A stretch of 64,000 nt of DNA, taken from positions 124,001 to 188,000 of the forward strand of contig NZ_JBDXXH010000007.1 of NCBI RefSeq assembly GCF_040373385.1, written 5' to 3'. Shown piece after piece: positions 1-8,144 of this stretch (its first letter is position 1; each line of letters begins with the position of its first letter). Both the position numbers and the translations under genes were made by a program. Under the pieces are notes generated by a model. It had not been told where the DNA came from and searched no databases. It saw nothing but the letters and a program-made list of their open reading frames with translations. Source of the DNA: Nitratidesulfovibrio sp. GTDB taxonomy: Bacteria > Desulfobacterota > Desulfovibrionia > Desulfovibrionales > Desulfovibrionaceae.

Positions 1-71
1 GGGGGGGCGTGCGGATGCGGGCCACGCCAGAGTCATTCGGGCATTTTTCTGCCGTGCACAACGAGGGTGGC

Positions 72-824
72 ATGAACGATTACCTACAGGATTTCTATTC
101 CAATGCAGGGCACCACATGTCGGAACGGCGCATGTCCATTCGTTCCGCGCATGTACGCAGAATGCTTTCGGGGTCTGGCCTGTGCAGCGCGGAACGGTGC
201 ATTGATATCGGCGGTGGTCTCTATTCATCGCTTGGCGCTGTCGAAGGACTTCGCGATGGGATATATATCGATATATCCAAAGAGTTTTGCGAAAAATATG
301 AGAGTGTATACGACACGTATCATGCAGACGTGAATGTTGGACTGCCTCCGAAATTGCTGGATCGTGTCGGTGAGAAGAGTGTTGATATCGTTTTTTGTTT
401 CGAGGTCCTGGAACACCTGTTCACGGCGGATCGACTTGTTGAAGACTGTATAGCTGTACTAAAAGACGGCGGTGTGTTCATATTTTCTGTTCCCAATGAC
501 ATGGGGTTCTATTTGCGTCGCCTTGATGCCTTTTTGAAGGCATCTCCCTATGGCCACCATGGAAATCCTTTCTCCGAACAACACATACGATTCTTTAACT
601 CCAGAAATATCATGAATTTTTGTTCCCAATATCTGGTTTCCGCAGCTGATGGTTCGCGGCAAAGGGGATTCGCGAGTATTAACCTTTCGGGAATCAACAT
701 GAATCTTTCCAGTGGGATCAGGGAAAGGCTTGGGCGCCCCCCGTTTGCAGATTTTCTCGCTGCCCGCTTCCCTCAATGGTTCGCAACGAATTTCCTGTGC
801 TGCTGCATGGTGGGAACACGATGA
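72..824 (+). CDS. Class I SAM-dependent methyltransferase, surface polysaccharide operon
   Basis: A 250-residue soluble protein with a Rossmann-type methyltransferase core. Motif I reads CIDIGGG near residues 43-49 and the post-motif FCFEVLEHL lies near 108-116, as in the Methyltransf_11/23 families. The start is the ATG preceded by a GAGGG-type ribosome site; an in-frame ATG 63 bases upstream lacks one. It is the first visible gene of a tightly packed operon and overlaps the next gene by four bases (ATGA). By context it probably modifies a sugar or a polysaccharide intermediate in the cytoplasm; the substrate cannot be read from the sequence. Upstream genes of the locus are cut off by the window edge. 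Confidence 0.85.
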   Translation: MNDYLQDFYSNAGHHMSERRMSIRSAHVRRMLSGSGLCSAERCIDIGGGLYSSLGAVEGLRDGIYIDISKEFCEKYESVYDTYHADVNVGLPPKLLDRVGEKSVDIVFCFEVLEHLFTADRLVEDCIAVLKDGGVFIFSVPNDMGFYLRRLDAFLKASPYGHHGNPFSEQHIRFFNSRNIMNFCSQYLVSAADGSRQRGFASINLSGINMNLSSGIRERLGRPPFADFLAARFPQWFATNFLCCCMVGTR

Positions 825-1678
825 GATCGCTGCTCATATACGGAACAGGCGGCTATATAGAGTCCATCGTCCTGCCTCGCATCCGCGCGAAGGTGCCGGA
901 TCTTCGCATCGCCGTGATGTCCAACAGGCCAGCCCACAGTGCCAACTTCGCCGCAAAGCAAGGTGTGGAGTGTCTGCAATCCCTGGCGGACATTCCGTCT
1001 TTCGACGCCTTCTTTCTGGCGTCATCCCCCCTGGATTATCCGGATTTCATGCGTGAGCTGCCGGACACTGCCCGGGTGTGGGTTGAAAAGCCCCTGTGCG
1101 AACTTGCTGAAGACGAGCTGAAGGCCATTGTCCAGGCGGGTGAACGATTCGTCGTGCCGCCCAATACGGGCATGAACAAGCGTCATCTGCCGGAGCTGGT
1201 CGAATTGGCAGGCATATCCGAAATTTCCGGAACAATTGACATGCGCCTCGAATACGCTCCGGCAATGGAGCATGGGGCGTGGCGCCAGTATCTGCTGCGT
1301 GGCGGCGTTTACTGGGCAGACGGCGTGCATGCCTTCGACCTTGGCCTTTTCCTGCTGGGGGATGAGGCGGGCATCAGCTTTACCCGCATGGATGCTGGCA
1401 TGTGGGAGGCAGAGGTTGTATCGCCGAAAGGGCGCATCCGGGTGCGGGTGGGGCGCGAGGTGGAAGAGCGCACGGAATTGAATGGTACCCGCTGGCCCGC
1501 GCTGTGGTCGCCGGATGCGGGGCACAGATCGTTCGACGCCAATCTTGCCGGGTTTCTGGCGGGCGACAGCAACTGGCAGGCCGTTGTCGCATGCCATGAA
1601 AAAATGCTGAAGGCGTGTCTGGCCCGCATTGCGGCCAACGGCCCGGCGGGTGGCTATGCGGAACCGGGGAACTGGTAG
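821..1678 (+). CDS. Gfo/Idh/MocA-family oxidoreductase
   Basis: A 285-residue protein that begins with a short dinucleotide-binding segment (LLIYGTGGY, residues 4-12) and carries the EKP signature at 89-91, typical of the Gfo/Idh/MocA family of NAD(P)-dependent sugar dehydrogenases. A later HAFDLG segment fits the usual C-terminal substrate domain. The protein is shorter than the usual 330-380 residues, so the C-terminal domain is reduced. The ATG overlaps the stop of the preceding methyltransferase (ATGA), which indicates translational coupling. Inferred role: oxidation or reduction of a nucleotide-sugar or sugar ring for the polysaccharide made by this operon. Exact substrate unknown. Confidence 0.8.
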   Translation: MRSLLIYGTGGYIESIVLPRIRAKVPDLRIAVMSNRPAHSANFAAKQGVECLQSLADIPSFDAFFLASSPLDYPDFMRELPDTARVWVEKPLCELAEDELKAIVQAGERFVVPPNTGMNKRHLPELVELAGISEISGTIDMRLEYAPAMEHGAWRQYLLRGGVYWADGVHAFDLGLFLLGDEAGISFTRMDAGMWEAEVVSPKGRIRVRVGREVEERTELNGTRWPALWSPDAGHRSFDANLAGFLAGDSNWQAVVACHEKMLKACLARIAANGPAGGYAEPGNW

Positions 1679-1681
1679 CAC

Positions 1682-2449
1682 ATGTCGCACGCAGCCAGGC
1701 TTTCCGCGACAGTGCTCACCCGGGACAACCGCAGGACCATTGCCGACACCGTCAATTCGCTCAAGGGGGTCGTTGACGAGCTTGTCATCGTCGATGACAA
1801 CTCGACGGACGGCACGTTGGAAATCATCCGTTCGCTCTGGCCCGACGCCCGCATATTCACCCGCGCCCTCGCGGGCGACTTCGCCGCGCAGCGCAACTTT
1901 TCGCTGGAGCAGTGCACGCGTCCCTGGGCGGTGATCATCGATTCCGACGAACATCTCGACGCCACGCTCGCCTCGGCCATCCACAAGGCGGTTTCCGGCG
2001 AGTCCGCATCGTCGTTGTACAATTGCCGGCGGATCAACAGGAATTTTTCCCGTCCGACGCGCGTTGCCCTCGATCGACCGATCCTGATGCGAACATCACT
2101 CAGGTTTCTCGCGGCAGTGCACGAACATGTTCCGGGACCGATGACCATGCTTGAAGGCAACCTGCACCACGATTCATGGGCGGGTGTTGATGACTTCGTG
2201 CACGACCTTAACGTATATTCCGGGCGCAAGGCCGACCTTTGGATCAGCGAGGGGCGCGACTATGCCGTGCCCCACATCGTGCTGCGGCAGCTGGCGGCTT
2301 TTTTTTATCTTTTCTTCAAGCGTTACATAGGAGAGGGGCGGTTTCTGGGGGGCTGGAAGGGCCTTCTCTACTGCCTCTGCTGGAGCGCCGAAGAGCTTTT
2401 CGCGGCCATGAAATACATTGAGCGCCGCGAAAATGCTCCCCGTAACTAA
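1682..2449 (+). CDS. Family 2 glycosyltransferase, WaaE/KdtX-like
   Basis: A 255-residue inverting glycosyltransferase with a GT-A fold. The nucleotide-sugar site VDDNSTDGT lies at residues 37-45 and the metal-binding DxD-type motif is DSDE at 87-90. The layout, including the basic AAQRNF segment just before the metal motif, resembles LPS core transferases of the WaaE/KdtX type. A hydrophobic and aromatic C-terminal part (QLAAFFYLFFKRY) suggests peripheral membrane contact. It starts three bases after the previous stop and its own stop overlaps the next ATG (TAATG). Probable role: adds one sugar of the cell-surface glycan on the cytoplasmic face. Donor and acceptor unknown. Confidence 0.88.
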   Translation: MSHAARLSATVLTRDNRRTIADTVNSLKGVVDELVIVDDNSTDGTLEIIRSLWPDARIFTRALAGDFAAQRNFSLEQCTRPWAVIIDSDEHLDATLASAIHKAVSGESASSLYNCRRINRNFSRPTRVALDRPILMRTSLRFLAAVHEHVPGPMTMLEGNLHHDSWAGVDDFVHDLNVYSGRKADLWISEGRDYAVPHIVLRQLAAFFYLFFKRYIGEGRFLGGWKGLLYCLCWSAEELFAAMKYIERRENAPRN

Positions 2450-3810
2450 TGCACCGCATCTCGCGGTCTGAACATCTGGGCGTCATGACCTGTAAGAACA
2501 GCAAACTGCATGTTGCCGTCTGGGGCCTTGGCTACGTGGGCTGCGTTGCCACAGCCTGCCTTGCGGAACTGGGCCACAGCGTGAACGGCGTCGACGTGGA
2601 TCCCAACAAGGTGCGCCTGGTCAACCAAGGCTTGCCTACCATTGTCGAAAAAGACATCGATGCCCTGATGGCGAAAAACAGGAGGGCCATTTCGGCCTGC
2701 GAAAGCGCCCCTCCCACCCTTGATGGGATGGACGTGTCCCTTGTCTGCGTTGGCACCCCCAACGCCTTCGACGGCAGCCTCGACCTGTCGATCCTGTTCA
2801 AGGTGGCCGATACCATCGCCTCCAAGTTGTCTTCGCAGGGCAAGTACCATGTCGTGGCCATTCGCAGTACGGTTCCCCCGGGCACCTGTGACCTTGTTGC
2901 CCAGATAATGGAACGTGTTTCCGGGCTGCAAGCCGGGCGCCACTTCGATGTCGTCGCCAATCCGGAATTCCTGCGGGAAGGCTCGGCCGTGCAGGACTAT
3001 TTCCATCCCCCCTACACCGTTGTGGGCACCAGGGGAGAATCGCCCGAAGCGCTGGCGGTGATGCGCCGCCTTTACGAGGATCTGGACGCCCCATTCCTGG
3101 CGACGGATGTTCGTGCCGCCGAACTCATCAAGTTCGTCAACAATTCGTGGCATGCGCTGAAGATCAGTTTTGCAAACGAAATAGGCAACATTTGCAAGAG
3201 ATCCGCCATTAACGCCCGCGAGGTGATGCACCTCTTCTGCCAGGATGCCGTGCTGAACATTTCGCCGTACTACCTCAAGCCGGGGTATGCATTCGGTGGT
3301 TCCTGCCTGCCCAAGGATCTCAGGGGGCTGCAAGCCCTCGCGCGCAGGGCAGAGATCGTGACCCCCGTACTGGACAGCATCGAACCATCCAACAATCGCC
3401 AGGTGGAGCAGGCCTTCAAGCTTATCGCCGCGCTGGGGAGACGTACGGTTGCATTCCTTGGTGTCAGCTTCAAAAGCGGTACGGACGATGTGCGCCTGAG
3501 CCCCAAGCTGTCACTGTGCCACAAGCTGATCCGCAACGGGTACACGGTGCGGGTGCATGACGGCAACGTTTCCCGTTCCCTTGCAGAGGGTATCAACCAC
3601 AAGTTTCTGCTTTCCAGGCTGGAGGAGGCCGCGCCGCTGTTGCAGGAGACCCTGTCCGACGCGCTTTCAGGGGCTGAATTGGTGGTCCTCGCCAACAATG
3701 AGCCGGAATATGGCAAGCTTGCCGAATTGCTTCGCCCCGAGCAGTTTCTTTTCGAACTGGAACGACTGCCCTGCGGCGTTCCTTGTCCAAGGGAGGGTAT
3801 CTGCTGGTGA
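2449..3810 (+). CDS. Nucleotide-sugar dehydrogenase, GDP-mannose 6-dehydrogenase/UDP-glucose dehydrogenase family
   Basis: A 453-residue enzyme with an NAD-binding N-terminal domain (GLGYVG, residues 26-31), central dimerisation domain and C-terminal UDPG_MGDP_dh domain. The catalytic cysteine is C286 in the block FGGSCLPKDL. Segments such as HALKISFANEIGNI and YYLKPGYAFGGSCLPKD resemble Pseudomonas AlgD more than UDP-glucose dehydrogenases, so GDP-mannuronate is the likelier product; this is inference. The reaction is a two-step NAD-dependent oxidation of the C6 alcohol to a uronic acid. The chosen ATG overlaps the previous stop (TAATG). An ATG 36 bases downstream would put the Rossmann strand nearer the N-terminus and is a real alternative. 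Confidence 0.9.
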   Translation: MHRISRSEHLGVMTCKNSKLHVAVWGLGYVGCVATACLAELGHSVNGVDVDPNKVRLVNQGLPTIVEKDIDALMAKNRRAISACESAPPTLDGMDVSLVCVGTPNAFDGSLDLSILFKVADTIASKLSSQGKYHVVAIRSTVPPGTCDLVAQIMERVSGLQAGRHFDVVANPEFLREGSAVQDYFHPPYTVVGTRGESPEALAVMRRLYEDLDAPFLATDVRAAELIKFVNNSWHALKISFANEIGNICKRSAINAREVMHLFCQDAVLNISPYYLKPGYAFGGSCLPKDLRGLQALARRAEIVTPVLDSIEPSNNRQVEQAFKLIAALGRRTVAFLGVSFKSGTDDVRLSPKLSLCHKLIRNGYTVRVHDGNVSRSLAEGINHKFLLSRLEEAAPLLQETLSDALSGAELVVLANNEPEYGKLAELLRPEQFLFELERLPCGVPCPREGICW

Positions 3811-4541
3811 AGGATACACCCTACAAGAGTGATATCGAGTCGTACTGGGGGGCGCTGTGGCAAAGCCAGGTGTACGGGCTCAATCCCTGTGACAAGGTAA
3901 CGCGGTTCAAATTCGCCCGTTTTCTCAAGCCGGTGCTTGATGATTTGCCCCGGAGCGCCAAGTTGTGTGAGCTTGGTAGCGGCAACTGCCAATGGTTGAT
4001 GTTGTGCAGGGCCTATCGCCCCGACATACAACTTTTCGGCATTGACTTGACGAGCACGGCAGTTGCGATAGGTAGCAATGCAGGCGTGTGCATGACACAG
4101 GCCGACATCCGTGACATCCCCCTGCCCGATGGTGCATTTGATGCGGTATACAGCTGGGGAGTGATTGAACACGTGGATGAGACAGCCCAGGCCCTTGCTG
4201 AGCAGTATCGCCTGGCAAGCCGGTGGGTGATAGTGGACGTGCCGAATAAATGTTCCTTGCCGGCACTGTCCATAGCCCGGGATGTGAAGGCGCGTGGACT
4301 CTCGCCGTATGAATATATGGTGGAGCACGGGAAACAGTATTCTCCGCAGGAATTCAGGTCGCTGGTGCAGTCGGTGGTGCATGAGGGTGACGATTGCACG
4401 TTCATGTGCAACTACCACGTGTTGCCCCACGCCAAAGGCCTCCGCCAGTATCTGGACCCCGTGGTGCCCGATTGGCTGCGCAGCCGTTTGGGCCAAAACG
4501 TAGGCGCCGTTATCCGAAAGGGTGGCAAGAGTCGCGCATGA
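3807..4541 (+). CDS. Class I SAM-dependent methyltransferase
   Basis: A 244-residue methyltransferase with motif I ELGSGN at residues 55-60 and acidic motif II FGIDLTS soon after, then SWGVIEHVDE as the post-I helix, typical of Methyltransf_11. The GTG start overlaps the previous stop as GTGA and has a GGGAGGG ribosome site about nine bases upstream; an in-frame TTG further upstream is less likely. It differs in sequence from the methyltransferase at the start of the operon, so the pathway has at least two small-molecule methyltransferases besides the FkbM-type one. Substrate unknown; a sugar hydroxyl or an amino sugar is plausible from context. Confidence 0.85.
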   Translation: MKDTPYKSDIESYWGALWQSQVYGLNPCDKVTRFKFARFLKPVLDDLPRSAKLCELGSGNCQWLMLCRAYRPDIQLFGIDLTSTAVAIGSNAGVCMTQADIRDIPLPDGAFDAVYSWGVIEHVDETAQALAEQYRLASRWVIVDVPNKCSLPALSIARDVKARGLSPYEYMVEHGKQYSPQEFRSLVQSVVHEGDDCTFMCNYHVLPHAKGLRQYLDPVVPDWLRSRLGQNVGAVIRKGGKSRA

Positions 4542-5593
4542 CATATCCGCTGATTGCCATCCATCGTGGCCGAAATGCCAAGGTGTCCATGTTTTTCAGG
4601 TCGGTCACGGATGTCGACTACAACTTCGATTTCCGAGGTTTTGCGGGCGGGTCGAAGCTCAACCCGTTCTGGCTCTTGCTGAAGGCGTGGATCACCTCCA
4701 GGGAAATTCCGGAAGCCAGGGCATATCTGGTTGAAGGCGGCATGCTGTTCTGGGTGGGGTGGTTTCTGAAGCGACGCTACCCGAATTCCCGTCTGCTGCT
4801 TCGCATTCCCGAGCCCGCATTCTGGCTGTCGCCGCTGAAGGGGCGCCTGCAACGGGCCTTCTATCGGTTCAGGATGCGCTGCATGCGCGATTCCGTGGAC
4901 TGGCTTCTGCCAGAAAGCAGGATGGTCGCCGCGGATGCGCAACGCGAGGCAGGCATTCCGGAAGACAGAATTGCGGTGCCCCCGCACTGCCTGACCTACA
5001 TTTCCGCTCCCGAAAGATTCGGTCCCTTGCGCGATATCCGGAGAGGCGCAGTGGTTGCCTTTGTGATAGACCGGCCACAGGATGCCGGGTACGTCAAGGG
5101 GCTGGATGCGGCCATTGCCGCATGCAGGGCCCTGCACCGCCGAAGGGGGGATGTCACGCTTCTGCTTGCGGGGGCTGGTACGCAATATCTGGAGGTGGAC
5201 GAGCCCTGGATACAGTGCCTTGGGCACGTTCCCATCGAAGAAGTCTTCGCGCGGGCCGCGCTGTGCATTGCGCCAGCGCGGTATGACGCCTTCGTCATTG
5301 CCGTGGCCGAGGCGGCGCTTGCCGGTACGATTCCCCTCGTCTCAAGCGGCGTAGGGGCAAAGGAGTGTCTGGAGGGAGCGCCCCGCTCACTTGTCGTGAA
5401 CGGGCTTGACCCGGAAGAGTGGGCCACGCGCATGGAAGCCCTGCTGACCTTGTCCGACCATGATCGCGCTGATTTGCTAGACTATCTGTACGGGGCCTTT
5501 TCCGGGTTGACGCAGGAGCGCTGTCTCGCCAGCTTCAAGGGGCTTGTCAGTGGTGCGCTGAAGCAATTCGGTATTCAGCAGGATATTTCGTAA
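4538..5593 (+). CDS. Glycosyltransferase family 4-like
   Basis: A 351-residue protein with the two-domain GT-B outline. The C-terminal half has the donor-binding segment around RYDAFVIAVAEAALAGTIP followed by SSGVGAKE, equivalent to the E-x7-E region of GT4 enzymes, though the first glutamate is not obvious. The ATG overlaps the preceding stop (ATGA), so it is translationally coupled. It lacks a signal peptide and contains only one hydrophobic patch near residues 65-80, which fits membrane-proximal cytoplasmic action. Inferred role: transfer of a sugar to the lipid-linked glycan. Donor and linkage unknown. Confidence 0.8.
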   Translation: MTYPLIAIHRGRNAKVSMFFRSVTDVDYNFDFRGFAGGSKLNPFWLLLKAWITSREIPEARAYLVEGGMLFWVGWFLKRRYPNSRLLLRIPEPAFWLSPLKGRLQRAFYRFRMRCMRDSVDWLLPESRMVAADAQREAGIPEDRIAVPPHCLTYISAPERFGPLRDIRRGAVVAFVIDRPQDAGYVKGLDAAIAACRALHRRRGDVTLLLAGAGTQYLEVDEPWIQCLGHVPIEEVFARAALCIAPARYDAFVIAVAEAALAGTIPLVSSGVGAKECLEGAPRSLVVNGLDPEEWATRMEALLTLSDHDRADLLDYLYGAFSGLTQERCLASFKGLVSGALKQFGIQQDIS

Positions 5594-5626
5594 CGTTCCA
5601 CCCTCTGGCGCCGGAAAGGACAGATT

Positions 5627-6556
5627 GTGAACAAGAAGGTGCACATCGCGGACATTGGTGCCAGTGGCGGCTTGCACAAGCGCTGGAAGAAGTCGTTGCT
5701 GCCAGTGCACGCATATCTTTTCGAGCCGGACAGCGCAGCAGCGGCTGCGCTTGTTTCCGATCGCGACAGCACCGTTTTTCCCTTTGCGCTTTGGGATCGC
5801 GATGCAGATGACAATCCGTTCTATATGGCTCGCCAGGACTGTTCCACTTCATCCCTGTTGCGCCCGAACATGCCCCTGCTCGAACGTTGGCCCGACTCCG
5901 AGCGTTTCGAAACCGGGAACGTGGTTTCCATGCCAACGCGCACCCTGGATTCTCTTGCGGAAGAGGGGGTCATCCCTGCACTCGACATGCTCAAGCTGGA
6001 CATCCAGGGCGCGGAGCTGGGTGTGCTGTCGCATGCCACGCGCCTTCTTCCTCAGGCCATAGGCCTGGAGGTCGAGGTCGGTTTCGTGGAAATGTATCAG
6101 GGGCAGCCCCTGTTCCGGGACATTGACGCATTTCTGTCCGGGCATGGATTCGAATTGTTCGACTTGCGCCGAGTCTGGTGGCAACGCAGAAAGCCGCGCT
6201 ACTGTGCGCAGGCAAGAGGTCAACTGGCCTTTGGGGATGCACTCTACTTCCGCTCGCCCGAAAACGTGGCGACGCTTGCGGGTGGCAACCCCAGGATGGC
6301 GGCAAGCGCTTTCTGCATTTACGATTGTTATGGCTATTATGATTTGTGTCAGCGCTTGCTGGATTACCATGACATCTTCGAGCCGGCCGACCGCAAGCGA
6401 TTTGCCGAATATCTGGCCGGAAAGTGCCGCTCACGCGTACCGCACATCCCTCTGGAGCGTACCGTGGAAAATGTGTGTATCAGGCTTTTGGACTTCGTTT
6501 TCCAGCGTACGCCTGCGCGGCATGACAAGATTCTGGGCAACCGCTTTTTTGATTAG
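5627..6556 (+). CDS. FkbM-family methyltransferase
   Basis: A 309-residue protein starting at GTG, with a GGAAAGGA ribosome site. The N-terminal HIADIGASGG (residues 6-15) is the SAM-binding loop and the block MLKLDIQGAELGVL is the signature of the FkbM methyltransferase family, usually O-methyltransferases found in glycan and secondary-metabolite loci. The last 90 residues extend past the typical domain. It lies 33 bases after the glycosyltransferase and two bases before the flippase gene. Probable role: O-methylation of a sugar, often a terminal cap of an O-antigen or exopolysaccharide; that specific role is inference. Confidence 0.85.
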   Translation: MNKKVHIADIGASGGLHKRWKKSLLPVHAYLFEPDSAAAAALVSDRDSTVFPFALWDRDADDNPFYMARQDCSTSSLLRPNMPLLERWPDSERFETGNVVSMPTRTLDSLAEEGVIPALDMLKLDIQGAELGVLSHATRLLPQAIGLEVEVGFVEMYQGQPLFRDIDAFLSGHGFELFDLRRVWWQRRKPRYCAQARGQLAFGDALYFRSPENVATLAGGNPRMAASAFCIYDCYGYYDLCQRLLDYHDIFEPADRKRFAEYLAGKCRSRVPHIPLERTVENVCIRLLDFVFQRTPARHDKILGNRFFD

Positions 6557-6558
6557 TC

Positions 6559-8067
6559 ATGGTCAAATCTGAAAGTATCTCGAAAGGACTTTTGAGTTCG
6601 TCAACAGCGCAAGTGGTTGCCAAAGTTTGCGGATTGCTGAGAAGTACGTTGACGGCCGTGCTTTTCGGGGCGGGGTTTCATGTAGACACCTACAATGTGG
6701 CAAACGCCATTGTAATGGTCGTCTTTCTTATTGGAGGAGAAAGCTTCAGCTACGCCGGTGTTCCCAGGTTGTCCCGCCAGTTTGCAAGAAATCAGGCGGA
6801 TGCCTTTGGCGCGTTCACGCGTTCACTTTTTATCATCGCGCTTACCCTCGCCTCAGTGGGCTGGCTGGTGACTGAGGTTGCCTTTCCGTACATCGCAAGC
6901 GGTGTTGCACCGGGCTACGCACACGACGAACACCATGCCTTGCTTGTCACTACCCGCTTGATGATTCCTGGGTGCATTTTCTTTCTTGCCGGTAAAGCGC
7001 TGGGTGCATCATTAAACGCGTCAAAGAATTACAGCATTTTTGCCATGTCGGAAGCTATCGCGTCATTGGCAATGCTCTTCTCTCTCTTTTTTCTTCGCGC
7101 AGTTCCGTATAGCCTCTCCGCTTCTTTCACGTGCGGGCAGGCTGCAGGGTTTGTTTTTTTATTTTTAAAGTCTTACAAGTTGCTGCATACGACACGAAGA
7201 TTTCGCCTGCGTGCTTTTTTGCGTGACGTGAGATTTTTTTTAGGGGTGGCCTTGTCGTATCTGGCAATGTGTGCGCTGCATCCCATATTTCTTTTTTTTG
7301 AAAAAAGATTCGGCCTGCAATTGGGGACTGGCGTTTTAGCTGCCTTGGGATATGCACAGTTGGTCAGCGGTTCCATATCGTCCCTGCCGTCATTTGGCAC
7401 TGTGTTTTTTCCAAAAATATCCGTGTCCTTAACACAAGAGACATTCAATCAAATATTGAAAGTCATCAGTTGCTATACAATACCAGCGTCAATTTTTACA
7501 TATGTTTTTTCATACAATATCACCGACGCAATATTTGGGTATGGGAAAATGACTTCAGCAGAGGTGCTGGTTACAGCAAATTTTTTGGCCGTCCTTTCGG
7601 TAGTTGTATTCTTTGGAGCGTATGAGGCGATTATTCTTAGGTTTTTGTATGCGGCAAACATGACGCGGAATGCATTCGTGGGCAGATTGCTATCGTATGT
7701 TGTTGCTGTAGTGTCTCTACTGATTATGCACGATATGTTCATGCTAAAAAGTGAATTGGCCATATACTCAGGGATATTCAGCGCGACATCTGCCGTGTTT
7801 TTTTTCTACGTATTCATGATGACAAAGAGAATACGCATAGAGTCGTCAACTGTAATGTATGCAGTTGTGTTGGCCGCGTTGTCATTCGCCACGGGGGGGG
7901 CGGCAAAATTCATTGCCAACGCGTTGGGATTGGAAAAATTAGTGTTTCTGGTCTTTTCGTTTGTCGTGTACTCGGTTCTGACTTCAGGGCTGTTTTTGGT
8001 CGTCTCAAAGGACCCTCTTGTGATCGTGCTTAAACAACGCCTCGCGGGGTTTCTCGGTCGCAATTGA
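6559..8067 (+). CDS. MurJ/Wzx-like polysaccharide flippase
   Basis: A 502-residue integral membrane protein with about 12-14 hydrophobic helices across its whole length. The N-terminal part (AQVVAKVCGLLRSTLTAVLFG followed by DTYNVA) matches the MviN/MurJ branch of the MOP exporter superfamily. In this locus it most likely flips the lipid-linked repeat unit across the inner membrane rather than lipid II. Base composition changes sharply here: long T and A runs are common (for example around 7140-7260 and 7440-7580), unlike the upstream GC-rich genes. This suggests separate acquisition. The start codon is two bases after the previous stop. Confidence 0.85.
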   Translation: MVKSESISKGLLSSSTAQVVAKVCGLLRSTLTAVLFGAGFHVDTYNVANAIVMVVFLIGGESFSYAGVPRLSRQFARNQADAFGAFTRSLFIIALTLASVGWLVTEVAFPYIASGVAPGYAHDEHHALLVTTRLMIPGCIFFLAGKALGASLNASKNYSIFAMSEAIASLAMLFSLFFLRAVPYSLSASFTCGQAAGFVFLFLKSYKLLHTTRRFRLRAFLRDVRFFLGVALSYLAMCALHPIFLFFEKRFGLQLGTGVLAALGYAQLVSGSISSLPSFGTVFFPKISVSLTQETFNQILKVISCYTIPASIFTYVFSYNITDAIFGYGKMTSAEVLVTANFLAVLSVVVFFGAYEAIILRFLYAANMTRNAFVGRLLSYVVAVVSLLIMHDMFMLKSELAIYSGIFSATSAVFFFYVFMMTKRIRIESSTVMYAVVLAALSFATGGAAKFIANALGLEKLVFLVFSFVVYSVLTSGLFLVVSKDPLVIVLKQRLAGFLGRN

Positions 8068-8144
8068 CATCGTGCAGGCCTGCTCCTCCCCTCTTCTTTT
8101 GTCGTGCGCGCGAAATTGTCCAAAATCACAGCCAAAAGCATGTC

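Noticed and set aside
8064..8144. A TTG start at 8064 for the polymerase-like gene
   Set aside because: It overlaps the previous stop as other junctions do, but the added 27 residues are Pro/Cys/Arg-rich and unlike a membrane-protein N-terminus. Kept as an alternative only.
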